NCBI RefSeq assembly: GCF_018424695.1
Contig: NZ_QTNQ01000010.1
Span: 1 to 64,000, forward strand
Length of the DNA: 64,000 nucleotides
From: Vannielia litorea
Lineage (GTDB): Bacteria > Pseudomonadota > Alphaproteobacteria > Rhodobacterales > Rhodobacteraceae
Direction of reading: 5' to 3'
Both the position numbers and the translations under genes were made by a program. Positions 45,618 through 53,631 of the stretch are shown here, one piece after another; the stretch's first letter is position 1; every line of letters starts with the position of its first letter. The notes under the pieces are model-generated. The model had not been told where the DNA came from, made no database searches, and saw only the letters and a program-made list of their open reading frames with translations.

Positions 45618-46535
45618 TCAGGCGCTCCGCATTCTGGGGTCGAGCCAGGCGTTCATAACGTCGGCGAGGAAGGTGAAGACGATGTAGAACATCGAGAAGA
45701 CGAGGATCAGCGCTTGAACCGTGGGCAGGTCGTTGCGGGCGATGCTCTCCCAGGCGAGATAGCCTGCGCCGTGCAGGGCAAAGACGCTTTCGACCACGAT
45801 GGAGCCGCCCAGCATGAAGCCCATCTGCACCGCGGCAAGGCTGACCACGGGGATGATTGCGTTGCGCAGCCCGTGCTTGAACAGCACCCGGGTTTCGCCC
45901 GCCCCCTTGGCCCTTGCGGTGCGGATGTAATCGGAGTTGAGCACATCGAGCATGCCGGCGCGCGTCAGCCGCATGATCGCGGGCATGGCGTAGTAGCCCA
46001 GAACAATTGTGGGCATGATGAAGTGCCGCCAGCTTTCGGCGCCGGAGGGAGGCAGCCAGCCAAGTTGGATCGCGAAGACGACGATCAGGATCAGGCCGAA
46101 CCAGAAGGAGGGCATGGCCTGCCCGGCGACCGACAGGAACAGCGCCAGCCGGTCGATCAGCGAGTTCGGTCGGATCGCGGCAGCGACGCCAAGCGGCACC
46201 GCTGTGACCAGCGCGAAGAGAATGCCGCAGACGCCGAGCGTCATCGTCACCTGCAGCCGCTCCGCGATCAGGCTCGCGACGGGGAGCTTGAAATAATAGC
46301 TCTCGCCGAAATCGCCGCGCAGCGCCGCGAACAGCCATTCGCCGTATTGCACCAGCATCGGCCTGTCGAACCCGTAGAGACGACGCAGCGCCTCGACATC
46401 CTCGCCGCTGGCGGTCTCCCCGGCTAGGGCGGCGGCCGGGTCACCGGACAGGAACAGGAGCGAGAAGCTGATGAAACTGACGGTAAAGGCGACCAAAAGC
46501 GCCAGGCCGAGGCGTTTTAGGATGAAAGCAAGCAT
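45618..46535 (-). CDS. Oligopeptide ABC transporter permease (DppB type)
   Basis: This 305-aa permease starts with the typical helix FILKRLGLALLVAFTVSFIS and carries the DppB/OppB inner-membrane loop MLDVLNSDYIRTARAKGAGE, which contacts the ATPases. Six helices are apparent. It stands about 100 nt downstream of the binding-protein gene, beyond a hairpin, and directly precedes the DppC-type gene. Confidence 0.93.
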   Translation of the reverse strand: MLAFILKRLGLALLVAFTVSFISFSLLFLSGDPAAALAGETASGEDVEALRRLYGFDRPMLVQYGEWLFAALRGDFGESYYFKLPVASLIAERLQVTMTLGVCGILFALVTAVPLGVAAAIRPNSLIDRLALFLSVAGQAMPSFWFGLILIVVFAIQLGWLPPSGAESWRHFIMPTIVLGYYAMPAIMRLTRAGMLDVLNSDYIRTARAKGAGETRVLFKHGLRNAIIPVVSLAAVQMGFMLGGSIVVESVFALHGAGYLAWESIARNDLPTVQALILVFSMFYIVFTFLADVMNAWLDPRMRSA

Positions 46536-46602
46536 GGCGGACCTTTCGCTGGCGCGATGAGCGGGCGTTGCCGGGGCGGATTTCTGTGGCGAAGAGAGGG
46601 CT

Positions 46603-46627
46603 GGCGAGGGGCAAGGCGCCCCCCGCC
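46603..46627 (-). terminator. Hairpin between dppA- and dppB-like genes
   Basis: GGCG-A-GGGG and CCCC-C-CGCC pair around a 7-nt loop, with one internal mismatch, 9 nt after the dppA-like stop. It lacks a T-run and probably protects the binding-protein mRNA or attenuates downstream expression. Confidence 0.5.
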
Positions 46628-46635
46628 CGTCGCTG

Positions 46636-48153
46636 TTACTTCCAGCTCATGTCGACGAAGCGCAGCACCTCGTCGGGCGTGGGCGTGTAGGCGACTTCAT
46701 CCTTGAACACGTAGTTGGTGTTATAGGTGAACATCGGTGCCCAGAAGGCCTCTTCGCTTATGCGTTGCAACGCCTTGGTGTAATACTCGATCCGCTCGTC
46801 CGGGTCGGTCGAGCTGTCGGCCACGTTGAGCCATTCGAGCACCTGATCGTCTTGCGCGTTGTCCAGCGAGCCGTGCTTGAAGAACTGGCTGACCATGGCC
46901 GAGGCATCGTTGATCGAGTAGCTGCCCCAGGTCTGGAAGGCGATGGGCACTTCGCCCTTCATGTTCAGCTCGCGCAGGGCGGAGTATTGCAACATGTTGA
47001 AGTTGGTCTGGATGCCCACCGCGTTGAGATACGATGTGATCGCCTCGGCATACTGACGGTCGCGGTAGGCGTAGAAGTCCACGGTGAAGCCATCGGGATA
47101 GCCGGCCTCGGCCAGCAGGGCCTTGGCCTTCTCCGGATCATACTCATACTCGGTCACGTCCTGCACACAGCCGAACTGGCTGGGGAAACAGGGGGTGTAG
47201 ACAACCTTGGATTTGCCCTGCAGCAGCGCGTCGACCAGCTCTTGGCGGTTGATCGCGTGGTTCACCGCCTGACGCACCAGCTTGTTGGTGAAGGGGTTGT
47301 CACCGGAGCGGCCAGCGGCGTCCATCTGCACATAGCCCACGCGCATGGTGGATTCATTCGCCACCGTGAACTGCCCCATCTCCGCCAGCTTGTTGGCCTG
47401 GTCGGCGGGCACCTGCCAGATCAGGTCGAGCGAGCCGGAAAACAGCTCGGCCATCTGGGTGTTCACGTCCGGAATGGTGCGGATGTCGATCTTCGCGATC
47501 TCGGGCTGGCCCTTGGGGCTGTCGTAGTAGTTTTCGTTGGCCTCGAGCACGAAGTGCTGGCCCGGCACGACCTCGCTTACCTTGTAAGGGCCGGTGCCCA
47601 CGGGCTTGAGGCCCATGCCGGAGGGGCCGACCTCTGCGTAATACTCGTTGGGATAGATCGAAACGGGGCCGGACAGAAACTCGATGGCCGCCGGAAACTT
47701 GTCCTTCAGGTGGATGCGCACGGTGTAGTCGTCGATCTTTTCGGCGGACTCCATCCAGTTGACGTTGCGCTGGGTCTTCACGCCGTTCTCTTCCTTGGCG
47801 ACGAAATCGACAGTGAACACCACGTCATCGGCGTTGAACGCTTCGCCGTTGTGGAAGGTGACGCCCTCGCGCAGCTTGAACTCCAGCGTGGTGTCGTCGA
47901 TCCACTCCCAGCTTGTCGCAAGGTTGCCGATGTATTCGTTGGTTTCCGGATCGCGATAGATCAACCCGTCCCAGATGGCGCGCTGCAACACGACGCCTTC
48001 GCGCGCCGAGTTGAAGTAGCTGTCGACATTCTCGAGCTCCTTGGTGAAGGCAACGTTGAGCGTGCCCGAGGCCTTGTCGGCCACAACAGGCATGGCGCTG
48101 CTGGCCATCAGGGTGGCGGCTGCGAGGGTCGCGACGGGTAATTTGACGTGCAT
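46636..48153 (-). CDS. Peptide ABC transporter substrate-binding protein (DppA/SBP_bac_5)
   Basis: This 505-aa periplasmic protein starts with a signal peptide (VATLAAATLMASSAMPVVAD). SBP_bac_5 features are LATSWEWIDDTTLEFKLREG, VTFHNGEAFNADDVVFTVDF, GTGPYKVSEVVPGQHFVLEA and VRQAVNHAINRQELVDALLQ. It is the first gene of the dppABCDF-GGT-M20 run and gives the transporter its specificity, which cannot be read by eye; glutathione or other gamma-glutamyl peptides are suggested by the operon. Its promoter region contains a perfect inverted repeat facing the divergent IclR gene. Confidence 0.92.
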   Translation of the reverse strand: MHVKLPVATLAAATLMASSAMPVVADKASGTLNVAFTKELENVDSYFNSAREGVVLQRAIWDGLIYRDPETNEYIGNLATSWEWIDDTTLEFKLREGVTFHNGEAFNADDVVFTVDFVAKEENGVKTQRNVNWMESAEKIDDYTVRIHLKDKFPAAIEFLSGPVSIYPNEYYAEVGPSGMGLKPVGTGPYKVSEVVPGQHFVLEANENYYDSPKGQPEIAKIDIRTIPDVNTQMAELFSGSLDLIWQVPADQANKLAEMGQFTVANESTMRVGYVQMDAAGRSGDNPFTNKLVRQAVNHAINRQELVDALLQGKSKVVYTPCFPSQFGCVQDVTEYEYDPEKAKALLAEAGYPDGFTVDFYAYRDRQYAEAITSYLNAVGIQTNFNMLQYSALRELNMKGEVPIAFQTWGSYSINDASAMVSQFFKHGSLDNAQDDQVLEWLNVADSSTDPDERIEYYTKALQRISEEAFWAPMFTYNTNYVFKDEVAYTPTPDEVLRFVDMSWK

Positions 48154-48178
48154 GACTTTCCCTTGTTGTCTTTTGCTT

Positions 48179-48195
48179 GTATCATTATTTGATAC
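48179..48195. promoter_or_regulatory. Perfect inverted repeat GTATCA-N5-TGATAC, candidate IclR operator
   Basis: A 17-bp perfect inverted repeat lies 26 bp from the dppA-like start, in the AT-rich 142-bp region shared with the divergent IclR regulator. IclR proteins bind palindromes of about this size, and the position would let one site govern both directions. The assignment is inferred. Confidence 0.6.
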
Positions 48196-48295
48196 TTTCC
48201 ATCGTTATTTAACCAGTCTAGCAAAATGATTTGGGCATCCGTCAAGGCCCGTGGCGCAGCACGCTCCCTCGGAAGGCCGCAAGTGGAGGAAACGA

Positions 48296-49057
48296 ATGAA
48301 AAAGCGGCAGGACAGTCTCTATGTCAGCACCCTCGCGCGGGGCCTGAAAATCCTGCGCGCCTTCGACGAATCGAATGTGTCGCTCTCGCTCACCGACCTG
48401 GTGGAGCGCACCGGGCTGGAGAAAAGCGCCGTGCAGCGGATGGCACACACGCTGCATCTGGAGGGGATGCTGGAGCGCGATCCGAAGACCCGCCGGTTTC
48501 GGCCGAGCCACGCCTGGCTGGAGCTGGCCTATACCTATTACTGGTCGGACCCGCTCATCGCCCGCGCCCTACCCAAGCTGATCGAGTTCAGCCAGGCCAA
48601 CCGGGAGACGGTGAACCTTGCGCAGATGTCGGGCGACCACATCATCTATTCGCTCCGGCTGCCGACCCAGCGCATCCACTTCGGGGCCAGCATCGTGGGC
48701 CGTCGCCTGCCCGCGCTCACCACGGCGGCGGGGCGGGTGATGCTTTCGACCCGAAGCGAAGCGGAGATCGACGAGGCCTGCGCCAGCTGGCCGGTGGCAG
48801 CCTGGACACACAAGACGGTCACCGACCGGGCCGAGATCGCCCGATCGGTGCGGATCGCCGGGCAGGACGGGTTTTGCATCACCCGGGGCCAGATGCTGCT
48901 GAACGAGATCAGCCTCGCGGCGCCGGTGAAGGGGCCGGACGGCGTGGCCCATGCCGCCGTCCAGGTTTCGATTTCCTCCATCGACGCGGACGAGGAGCAG
49001 GTGGTTCGGAAGTTCCTGCGCGCGCTGCTCGACACGTCGGCGGGCATTCTGGGCTGA
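48296..49057 (+). CDS. IclR-family transcriptional regulator
   Basis: This 253-aa protein has the N-terminal winged helix (LARGLKILRAFDESNVSLSL; TDLVERTGLEKSAVQRMAHT) and the C-terminal IclR effector domain (RRLPALTTAAGRVMLSTRSE; GFCITRGQMLLNEISLAAPV). The ATG at 48296 follows GTGGAGGA at good spacing; an in-frame extension of 15 residues is less likely. It is divergent from the peptide transporter operon and is its obvious regulator. The ligand is unknown. Confidence 0.9.
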   Translation: MKKRQDSLYVSTLARGLKILRAFDESNVSLSLTDLVERTGLEKSAVQRMAHTLHLEGMLERDPKTRRFRPSHAWLELAYTYYWSDPLIARALPKLIEFSQANRETVNLAQMSGDHIIYSLRLPTQRIHFGASIVGRRLPALTTAAGRVMLSTRSEAEIDEACASWPVAAWTHKTVTDRAEIARSVRIAGQDGFCITRGQMLLNEISLAAPVKGPDGVAHAAVQVSISSIDADEEQVVRKFLRALLDTSAGILG

Positions 49058-49110
49058 GCCAGCCGGTTGATGTGTCTGGCGCCTGATCGGTCGCTCTACC
49101 GGCTGCGCGC

Positions 49111-51507
49111 TCAAGACGAGATGAGCGTTTTCCAGGCCGCCGAGGCCGCCCTGTCGCCGACCGTCAGTTCGCTGACGGAGTTGACGATGGAGTGCCTGTC
49201 GATCCCGAAGTGGCGGTAGAGGTCGCCGATGGTGCCGGTCTGGCCAAAGTGCTCGACACCGTGAGGAATGGTCTTGTGCCCGCCGACCGCGCCCAGCCAG
49301 GCGAGGGTTGCCGGGTGCCCGTCGATGACGGTGACGATGGTGCAGGCGGGCGGCAGCCCCGCCATCAGCGCCTCGACGTGGCTCTTCGCCCCCGCGTTGC
49401 CCCGCGCGCGTTCCCGTTGGGCCGCCGTCCAGCCCGCGTTCAGGCGGTCGGAGGAGGTGACGGCGAGCACGCTTACGTCACGGCGGTGCTCACCGAGAAT
49501 GCCGGCGGCGGCGATGGCCTCGGGCGCGACCGCACCCTGGTAGGCAATCACCACGTCGCAGTTGGGGCCCGGCTTTCGCAACCAATAGGCGCCATCGATG
49601 GCCCCTTGGCGGAAGTCGTCATCAACGCGTTTGCCCGGCTGTTCGATCGGGTTTGTCGTCAGGCGCAGATAGACCGACCCGCCGGTTTCATCGCGCAGCC
49701 ATGTGCGTTCGTCCGGGTCGCCCTCGCCGCTGCGCTGCATGTAGTCGAAGGCCCATTCCATGATCACCGCCAGCTCGTCCACGAAGGCAGGCTCGAAAGC
49801 GGCCAGCCCGTCCTGCGACATGCCGATCAGCGGCGAGGCGATGGATTGGTGGGCACCGCCTTCGGGCGCCAGCGTCACCCCGGAGGGCGTGCCGACCAGC
49901 AGGAACCGCGCATCCTGGTAACAGGCGTAGTTCAACGCATCGAGTCCGCGAGAGACGAAGGGGTCGTAGACGGTGCCGATGGGGATCAGGCGCTTGCCGA
50001 AGAGAGAATGGCTGAGGCCCGCCGCCCCGAGCAGCAGCATCAGGTTCATCTCGGCGATGCCCAGCTCGATGTGCTGGCCTTCGGGAGCAAACTCCCACTT
50101 GGCGGTGGAGGGAATCTTGTGATCCCTGAAGGTGTCCGCCTGCCCCTTGCGGGCAAAGAGCTTGCGGCGGTTTACCCAGGGGCCGAGGTTGGTGGTGCCG
50201 GTCACGTCGGGCGAGGTGGTTACGATGCGGGCCGCCAGATCGCTGTCGCCCTTGGAGAGATCATCGAGGATCTTGCCGAAGCCCATCTGGGTGGAGATCT
50301 CGCGGTCGCTCGCAACCTCGATCTGCGGCACCGGGATCGCATCGTCCGTCAAACGACGCGGACCCTTGGCGAAGAAGGGGACGCTCTCGAGGAAGGCGCG
50401 GAAGGCGGCGGGGTCTTTCACCGTCGCGAGCGGCTCCCACTCCTGCCCCTCGGGCACACCCATAGCCGCCTGCCACTCGGCCATCTGGGCCTTGGTCATC
50501 AGCCCGCCGTGATTGTCTTTATGGCCGGCAATCGGCGTGCCCCAGCCTTTGATCGTATAGGCCAGAAAGCAAACCGGGCGGTCGTGATCTATGGCGGCGA
50601 AGGTCTCTGCCATCGTCTGCACACAGTTGCCGCCGAGGTTTTCCATCAGCGCGGCCAGCTCGGCATCGTTGCGCGCCTCCAAAAGCGCACTCACATCGCC
50701 CTGATCGCCGAGATCGTCCATCAGGTGTTTGCGCCAAACGGCACCGCCCATGTAGGTCAGGGCGGAATAAAGCTGGTTTGGACAACCATTGATCCAGGCG
50801 CGCAGCTTCTCGCCGCCGGGCTCGGCAAAGGTGGCGCGTTGCAGGGCACCGTATTTGACCCGCACCACATCCCAGCCGAAGGCGTCGAAGACCTTCTCGG
50901 CACGCTCGAAAAGCCCCTCGCGCACGATCCCGTCGAGCGACTGGCGGTTGTAGTCGATCACCCACCAGGTGTTGCGCAGGTCGTTCTTCCAGCCCTCTTG
51001 CAGGCATTCGTAAATGTTGCCCTCGTCCAGCTCAGCATCACCCATCAGGGCAATCATCCGCCCCAACGGCAGCGCCTTGCCCCAGCTCTTGGCCTGCACG
51101 TAATCCTGCACCATTGAGGCAAAGGAGGTGATCGCCACCCCGAGCCCGACAGAACCGGTGGAGAAATCGACATCGTCCAGGTCCTTGGTGCGCGACGGGT
51201 AGCTTTGCACGCCGCCGTAGCCGCGGAAGTTTTCCATCTTCTCGCGCGGCATGTGGCCCATGAGATACTGCATCGCGTGAAAGATCGGCGAGGCATGGGG
51301 TTTGACCGCCACCCGATCCTCGGGCCGGAGCACCGAGTAATAAAGCGCGGTCATGATCGAGACCATCGAGGCCGAAGACGCCTGATGCCCACCCACCTTG
51401 ATCCCATCCACCTTGGGCCGCAGATGGTTGGCGTTGTGGATCATCCAGTGCGACAGCCAAAGGAGCCGTTGTTCCACGGTTTTTAGATGCGTGTTCTCGT
51501 CGGTCAT
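49111..51507 (-). CDS. Homodimeric 2-oxo-acid dehydrogenase E1-like ThDP enzyme
   Basis: This 798-aa protein matches AceE-type (homodimeric) pyruvate dehydrogenase E1 and is often loosely called transketolase. The ThDP/Mg motif is LMGDAELDEGNIYECLQEG through VIDYNRQSLDG; other AceE-like parts are GIKVGGHQASSASMVSIMTA, DVDFSTGSVGLGVAITSFAS and the glutamate-containing EGQHIELGIAEMNLMLLLGA. It is about 90 aa shorter than E. coli AceE. It lies 60 nt downstream of acdS on the same strand. AcdS makes 2-oxobutyrate, so E1 action on that acid, giving propionyl-CoA with E2/E3 from elsewhere, is plausible. Confidence 0.8.
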   Translation of the reverse strand: MTDENTHLKTVEQRLLWLSHWMIHNANHLRPKVDGIKVGGHQASSASMVSIMTALYYSVLRPEDRVAVKPHASPIFHAMQYLMGHMPREKMENFRGYGGVQSYPSRTKDLDDVDFSTGSVGLGVAITSFASMVQDYVQAKSWGKALPLGRMIALMGDAELDEGNIYECLQEGWKNDLRNTWWVIDYNRQSLDGIVREGLFERAEKVFDAFGWDVVRVKYGALQRATFAEPGGEKLRAWINGCPNQLYSALTYMGGAVWRKHLMDDLGDQGDVSALLEARNDAELAALMENLGGNCVQTMAETFAAIDHDRPVCFLAYTIKGWGTPIAGHKDNHGGLMTKAQMAEWQAAMGVPEGQEWEPLATVKDPAAFRAFLESVPFFAKGPRRLTDDAIPVPQIEVASDREISTQMGFGKILDDLSKGDSDLAARIVTTSPDVTGTTNLGPWVNRRKLFARKGQADTFRDHKIPSTAKWEFAPEGQHIELGIAEMNLMLLLGAAGLSHSLFGKRLIPIGTVYDPFVSRGLDALNYACYQDARFLLVGTPSGVTLAPEGGAHQSIASPLIGMSQDGLAAFEPAFVDELAVIMEWAFDYMQRSGEGDPDERTWLRDETGGSVYLRLTTNPIEQPGKRVDDDFRQGAIDGAYWLRKPGPNCDVVIAYQGAVAPEAIAAAGILGEHRRDVSVLAVTSSDRLNAGWTAAQRERARGNAGAKSHVEALMAGLPPACTIVTVIDGHPATLAWLGAVGGHKTIPHGVEHFGQTGTIGDLYRHFGIDRHSIVNSVSELTVGDRAASAAWKTLISS

Positions 51508-51530
51508 GTAGCGTGCCTCCTACAATGATG

Positions 51531-51546
51531 CGGGCTGCGCAGCCCG
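51531..51546. repeat. Palindrome CGGGCTGCGCAGCCCG between acdS and E1 gene
   Basis: This 16-bp perfect palindrome lies in the 60-nt gap, with a related CTGCGCAGC repeat starting 4 bp after it. As RNA it could form a short hairpin or pair alternatively with the second copy, possibly tuning expression of the E1 gene relative to acdS. Confidence 0.4.
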
Positions 51547-51567
51547 AAAGCTGCGCAGCGGGTCGGG

Positions 51568-52581
51568 TCAGCCGTTGCGGTAAGTGTAGCTGTAACCGTT
51601 CAGTGCAGGCTGGCCGCCCAGGTGCGCGTAAAGCACCTTGGAACCCTCCGGGAAGAAGCCCTTCTTCACCAGGTCGATCATGCCCTGCATGGATTTGCCC
51701 TCATAGACCGGGTCGGTGATCATCGCCTCGGTCCGCGCAGCCAACCGGATCGCCTCGTTGGTCTCGGCGCTGGGCACGCCATAGGCCGGGTAGGCGTAAT
51801 CAGGGTTGATGTGGATGTCCGCGTCCTCGATGGAATAACCGCATTCGATGAGGTCGCAGGTCTTGTTGGCGATCTCCTTCACCTGCGCGCGGGTCTGCTC
51901 GACGGTGCCGGAGGCATCAATGCCGATCACCCGGTCGGCGCGGCCATCCTTCTTGAAGCCCACGATCATGCCGCCCTGGGTGGAGCCGGTGACGACGCAG
52001 ACGACAATGTAATCGAACTTGAAGCCCAGCTCGGCCTCCTGCTCACGGACTTCCTCGGCAAAGCCCACGTAGCCGAGGCAGCCATAGGGATGAACCGAGG
52101 CCCCGGCGGGGATGCCATAGGGCTTGCCGCCCTCCTTTTCGACATCCTTGATCGCCTCTTCATAGCTGGTGCGAATGCCGATATCGAAGCCGTCGTCGAC
52201 CAGGCGGCTGTCAGCGCCCATGAGGCGGGTCATCAGGATGTTGCCGACGCGGTCATACACCGCATCGTCATGCGGCACCCAGGCCTCCTGCACCAGCCGG
52301 CACTTCATGCCGATCTTCGCCGCCGTCGCCGCAACCATGCGGGTGTGGTTGGACTGCACGCCGCCGATGGAGACCAGCGTATCGGCCCCCGAGGCAATCG
52401 CATCGGGCACAATGTACTCGAGCTTGCGCAGCTTGTTGCCACCCTGGGCGAGGCCGGAGTTGCAGTCTTCGCGCTTGGCGTAGATCTCGACTTTGCCACC
52501 AAGGGTCTCGGTCAGGCGGGGAAGATGCTCGATCGGCGTCTTGCCGAAGGTGAGCGGGTAGCGTTCGAATTTTTCCAGCAT
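51568..52581 (-). CDS. acdS: 1-aminocyclopropane-1-carboxylate deaminase
   Basis: This 337-aa PLP enzyme splits ACC, the plant ethylene precursor, into 2-oxobutyrate and ammonia. With a one-residue offset from the Pseudomonas enzyme, the key residues are present: PLP Lys50 ([10 protein letters not shown]), Ser77 (GGVQSNHTR), Tyr293-Glu294 (DPVYEGKSM) and Leu321 (YAHLGGQ). The Glu/Leu pair separates true ACC deaminase from D-cysteine desulfhydrase. It is divergent from an Lrp-type gene (acdR arrangement) and is followed by an E1-like gene that could consume 2-oxobutyrate. Marine bacteria may meet ACC from algae or DMSP-related chemistry; that is speculation. Confidence 0.95.
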   Translation of the reverse strand: MLEKFERYPLTFGKTPIEHLPRLTETLGGKVEIYAKREDCNSGLAQGGNKLRKLEYIVPDAIASGADTLVSIGGVQSNHTRMVAATAAKIGMKCRLVQEAWVPHDDAVYDRVGNILMTRLMGADSRLVDDGFDIGIRTSYEEAIKDVEKEGGKPYGIPAGASVHPYGCLGYVGFAEEVREQEAELGFKFDYIVVCVVTGSTQGGMIVGFKKDGRADRVIGIDASGTVEQTRAQVKEIANKTCDLIECGYSIEDADIHINPDYAYPAYGVPSAETNEAIRLAARTEAMITDPVYEGKSMQGMIDLVKKGFFPEGSKVLYAHLGGQPALNGYSYTYRNG

Positions 52582-52665
52582 GTCGTGTTCCTTTTGCTAG
52601 CGCGCAGGGTAGCAACAACAAGGCGATGGGTGCTTTCAAATGCTAAGGACTTTTTGCGCTAAACG

Positions 52666-52690
52666 GATGTTCTTGACTGAGATACATCCA
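52666..52690. promoter_or_regulatory. Inverted repeat GGATGT-N13-ACATCC in acdS/acdR gap
   Basis: The arms flank TTGACT, a possible -35 element reading towards acdR. The 154-bp gap separates the divergent acdS and acdR genes. Lrp-family regulators bind loosely conserved inverted repeats, so this is a candidate AcdR site, by position only. Confidence 0.35.
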
Positions 52691-52735
52691 AGATGATTTC
52701 ATAATTTTGAATAATTTCGGAAGAATCTTTCACCA

Positions 52736-53194
52736 ATGACACTGGACCGAATCGACAGGCTGATGCTCCGCCATCTGCAAACGGACGGCAGGATCAGCAA
52801 TGCAGACCTCGCTTCCAAAGTGAATGTCAGCCCCGCCACCTGCCACCGGCGCACCCAGAGACTGTTTGACGAGGGCCATATCGAAACGGTGCGCGCGGTG
52901 GTGAACCCGCAAAGCGTTGGCCTGGGTGCGATTGCGATGGTAGGAGTCGTGCTCGACCGCTCGACGCCGGAGAGTTTCGCCAAGTTCGAGGCCGCGATCC
53001 TTGCCTTGCCGATGATCCTCGACTGCCACCTGGTCGCCGGTGACTTCGACTATCTCCTGAAAATCCGTGTGGCCGACATGGCCGACTTCAGCCGGCTCCA
53101 CGGAGGGGTTCTGATCGCCCTCCCCGAAGTCAGACAGGCGCGCACCTTCTTCGTGATGAAAGAAGTGAAGGATGGGGCAGCCCTCAACTTCTGA
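52736..53194 (+). CDS. acdR: Lrp/AsnC-family regulator, probable AcdR
   Basis: This 152-aa protein has an N-terminal AsnC helix-turn-helix (LDRIDRLMLRHLQTDGRISN; LASKVNVSPATCHRRTQRLF) and a C-terminal RAM ligand-binding domain (ILDCHLVAGDFDYLLKIRVA). AcdR proteins of this type activate acdS when ACC is present. Divergent placement 154 bp from acdS strongly supports the name. It is the last clearly chromosomal gene before the mobile element. Confidence 0.88.
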   Translation: MTLDRIDRLMLRHLQTDGRISNADLASKVNVSPATCHRRTQRLFDEGHIETVRAVVNPQSVGLGAIAMVGVVLDRSTPESFAKFEAAILALPMILDCHLVAGDFDYLLKIRVADMADFSRLHGGVLIALPEVRQARTFFVMKEVKDGAALNF

Positions 53195-53631
53195 AGGCAC
53201 CGCGCGATCTTGGGGCTGACGCGTGGTATGGAAACCGCAACTTCGCATTCTCGGTCAGTTCGATCTGGAGCAGGAACAGGCACGCTGGCGCGTGAAATCC
53301 CGCGATAGGCCGAGTGAACAGGTCACTTCAAAAGCGCTCAGCCCGCGAGCCAAATCATCCTGAGGAAGTGTAGCCCTGACCGAACGCAGTGAAGCCTGCT
53401 TGAAAGCTGACGTCTCAAAGATCCTACGTCCGCCGAGAGGCCTACTCACATAACGATGAAGTACTGGGAGTTTATGGTGCGGTCGAGAAGCAAGGCAGCC
53501 TTGTTCCAAGGCGTCCCACCGCGACCCAAATCCTTATGCATGGCAATGTGTTAGCCAATTTTTCAGTTTCAGAGCGTCTTGCCGTGTCCCATCATATCCC
53601 GTACACTTTGGGGGATATTTTGGGGGATGAC
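53195..53631. other. Probable left junction of mobile element, no gene
   Basis: No open frame here has coding character. Two things stand out. TGGTGCGGTCGAGAAG at 53475-53490, read on the minus strand, equals the expected last 16 nt of a tRNA-Leu (ending in CCGCACCA), but the upstream cloverleaf is absent, so it may be an attachment-site remnant. TTTGGGGGAT occurs twice (53607-53616, 53619-53628) directly before the integrase start, a pattern that might serve as integrase arm sites. Confidence 0.45.
53607..53628 (+). repeat. Direct repeat TTTGGGGGAT x2 upstream of integrase
   Basis: Two identical 10-bp copies separated by 2 bp end 3 bp before the integrase ATG and include its ribosome-binding purines. 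G-rich direct repeats just ahead of P4-type integrase genes may serve as binding sites for autoregulation or recombination. Function inferred. Confidence 0.45.

Noticed and set aside
49192..51117. About 640-codon plus-strand frame opposite the E1-like gene
   Set aside because: It mirrors a clear ThDP enzyme and has no motif of its own; Gly/Val/Arg/His-rich shadow translation.
49111..51507. Naming the E1-like gene transketolase (tkt)
   Set aside because: Length (798 aa) and the AceE-like blocks do not match the 660-aa transketolase; the resemblance is only the shared ThDP fold.
53460..53575. Possible complete tRNA gene next to the integrase
   Set aside because: Only the last 16 nt look tRNA-like. 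No T-loop, anticodon arm or matching acceptor stem could be built on either strand.
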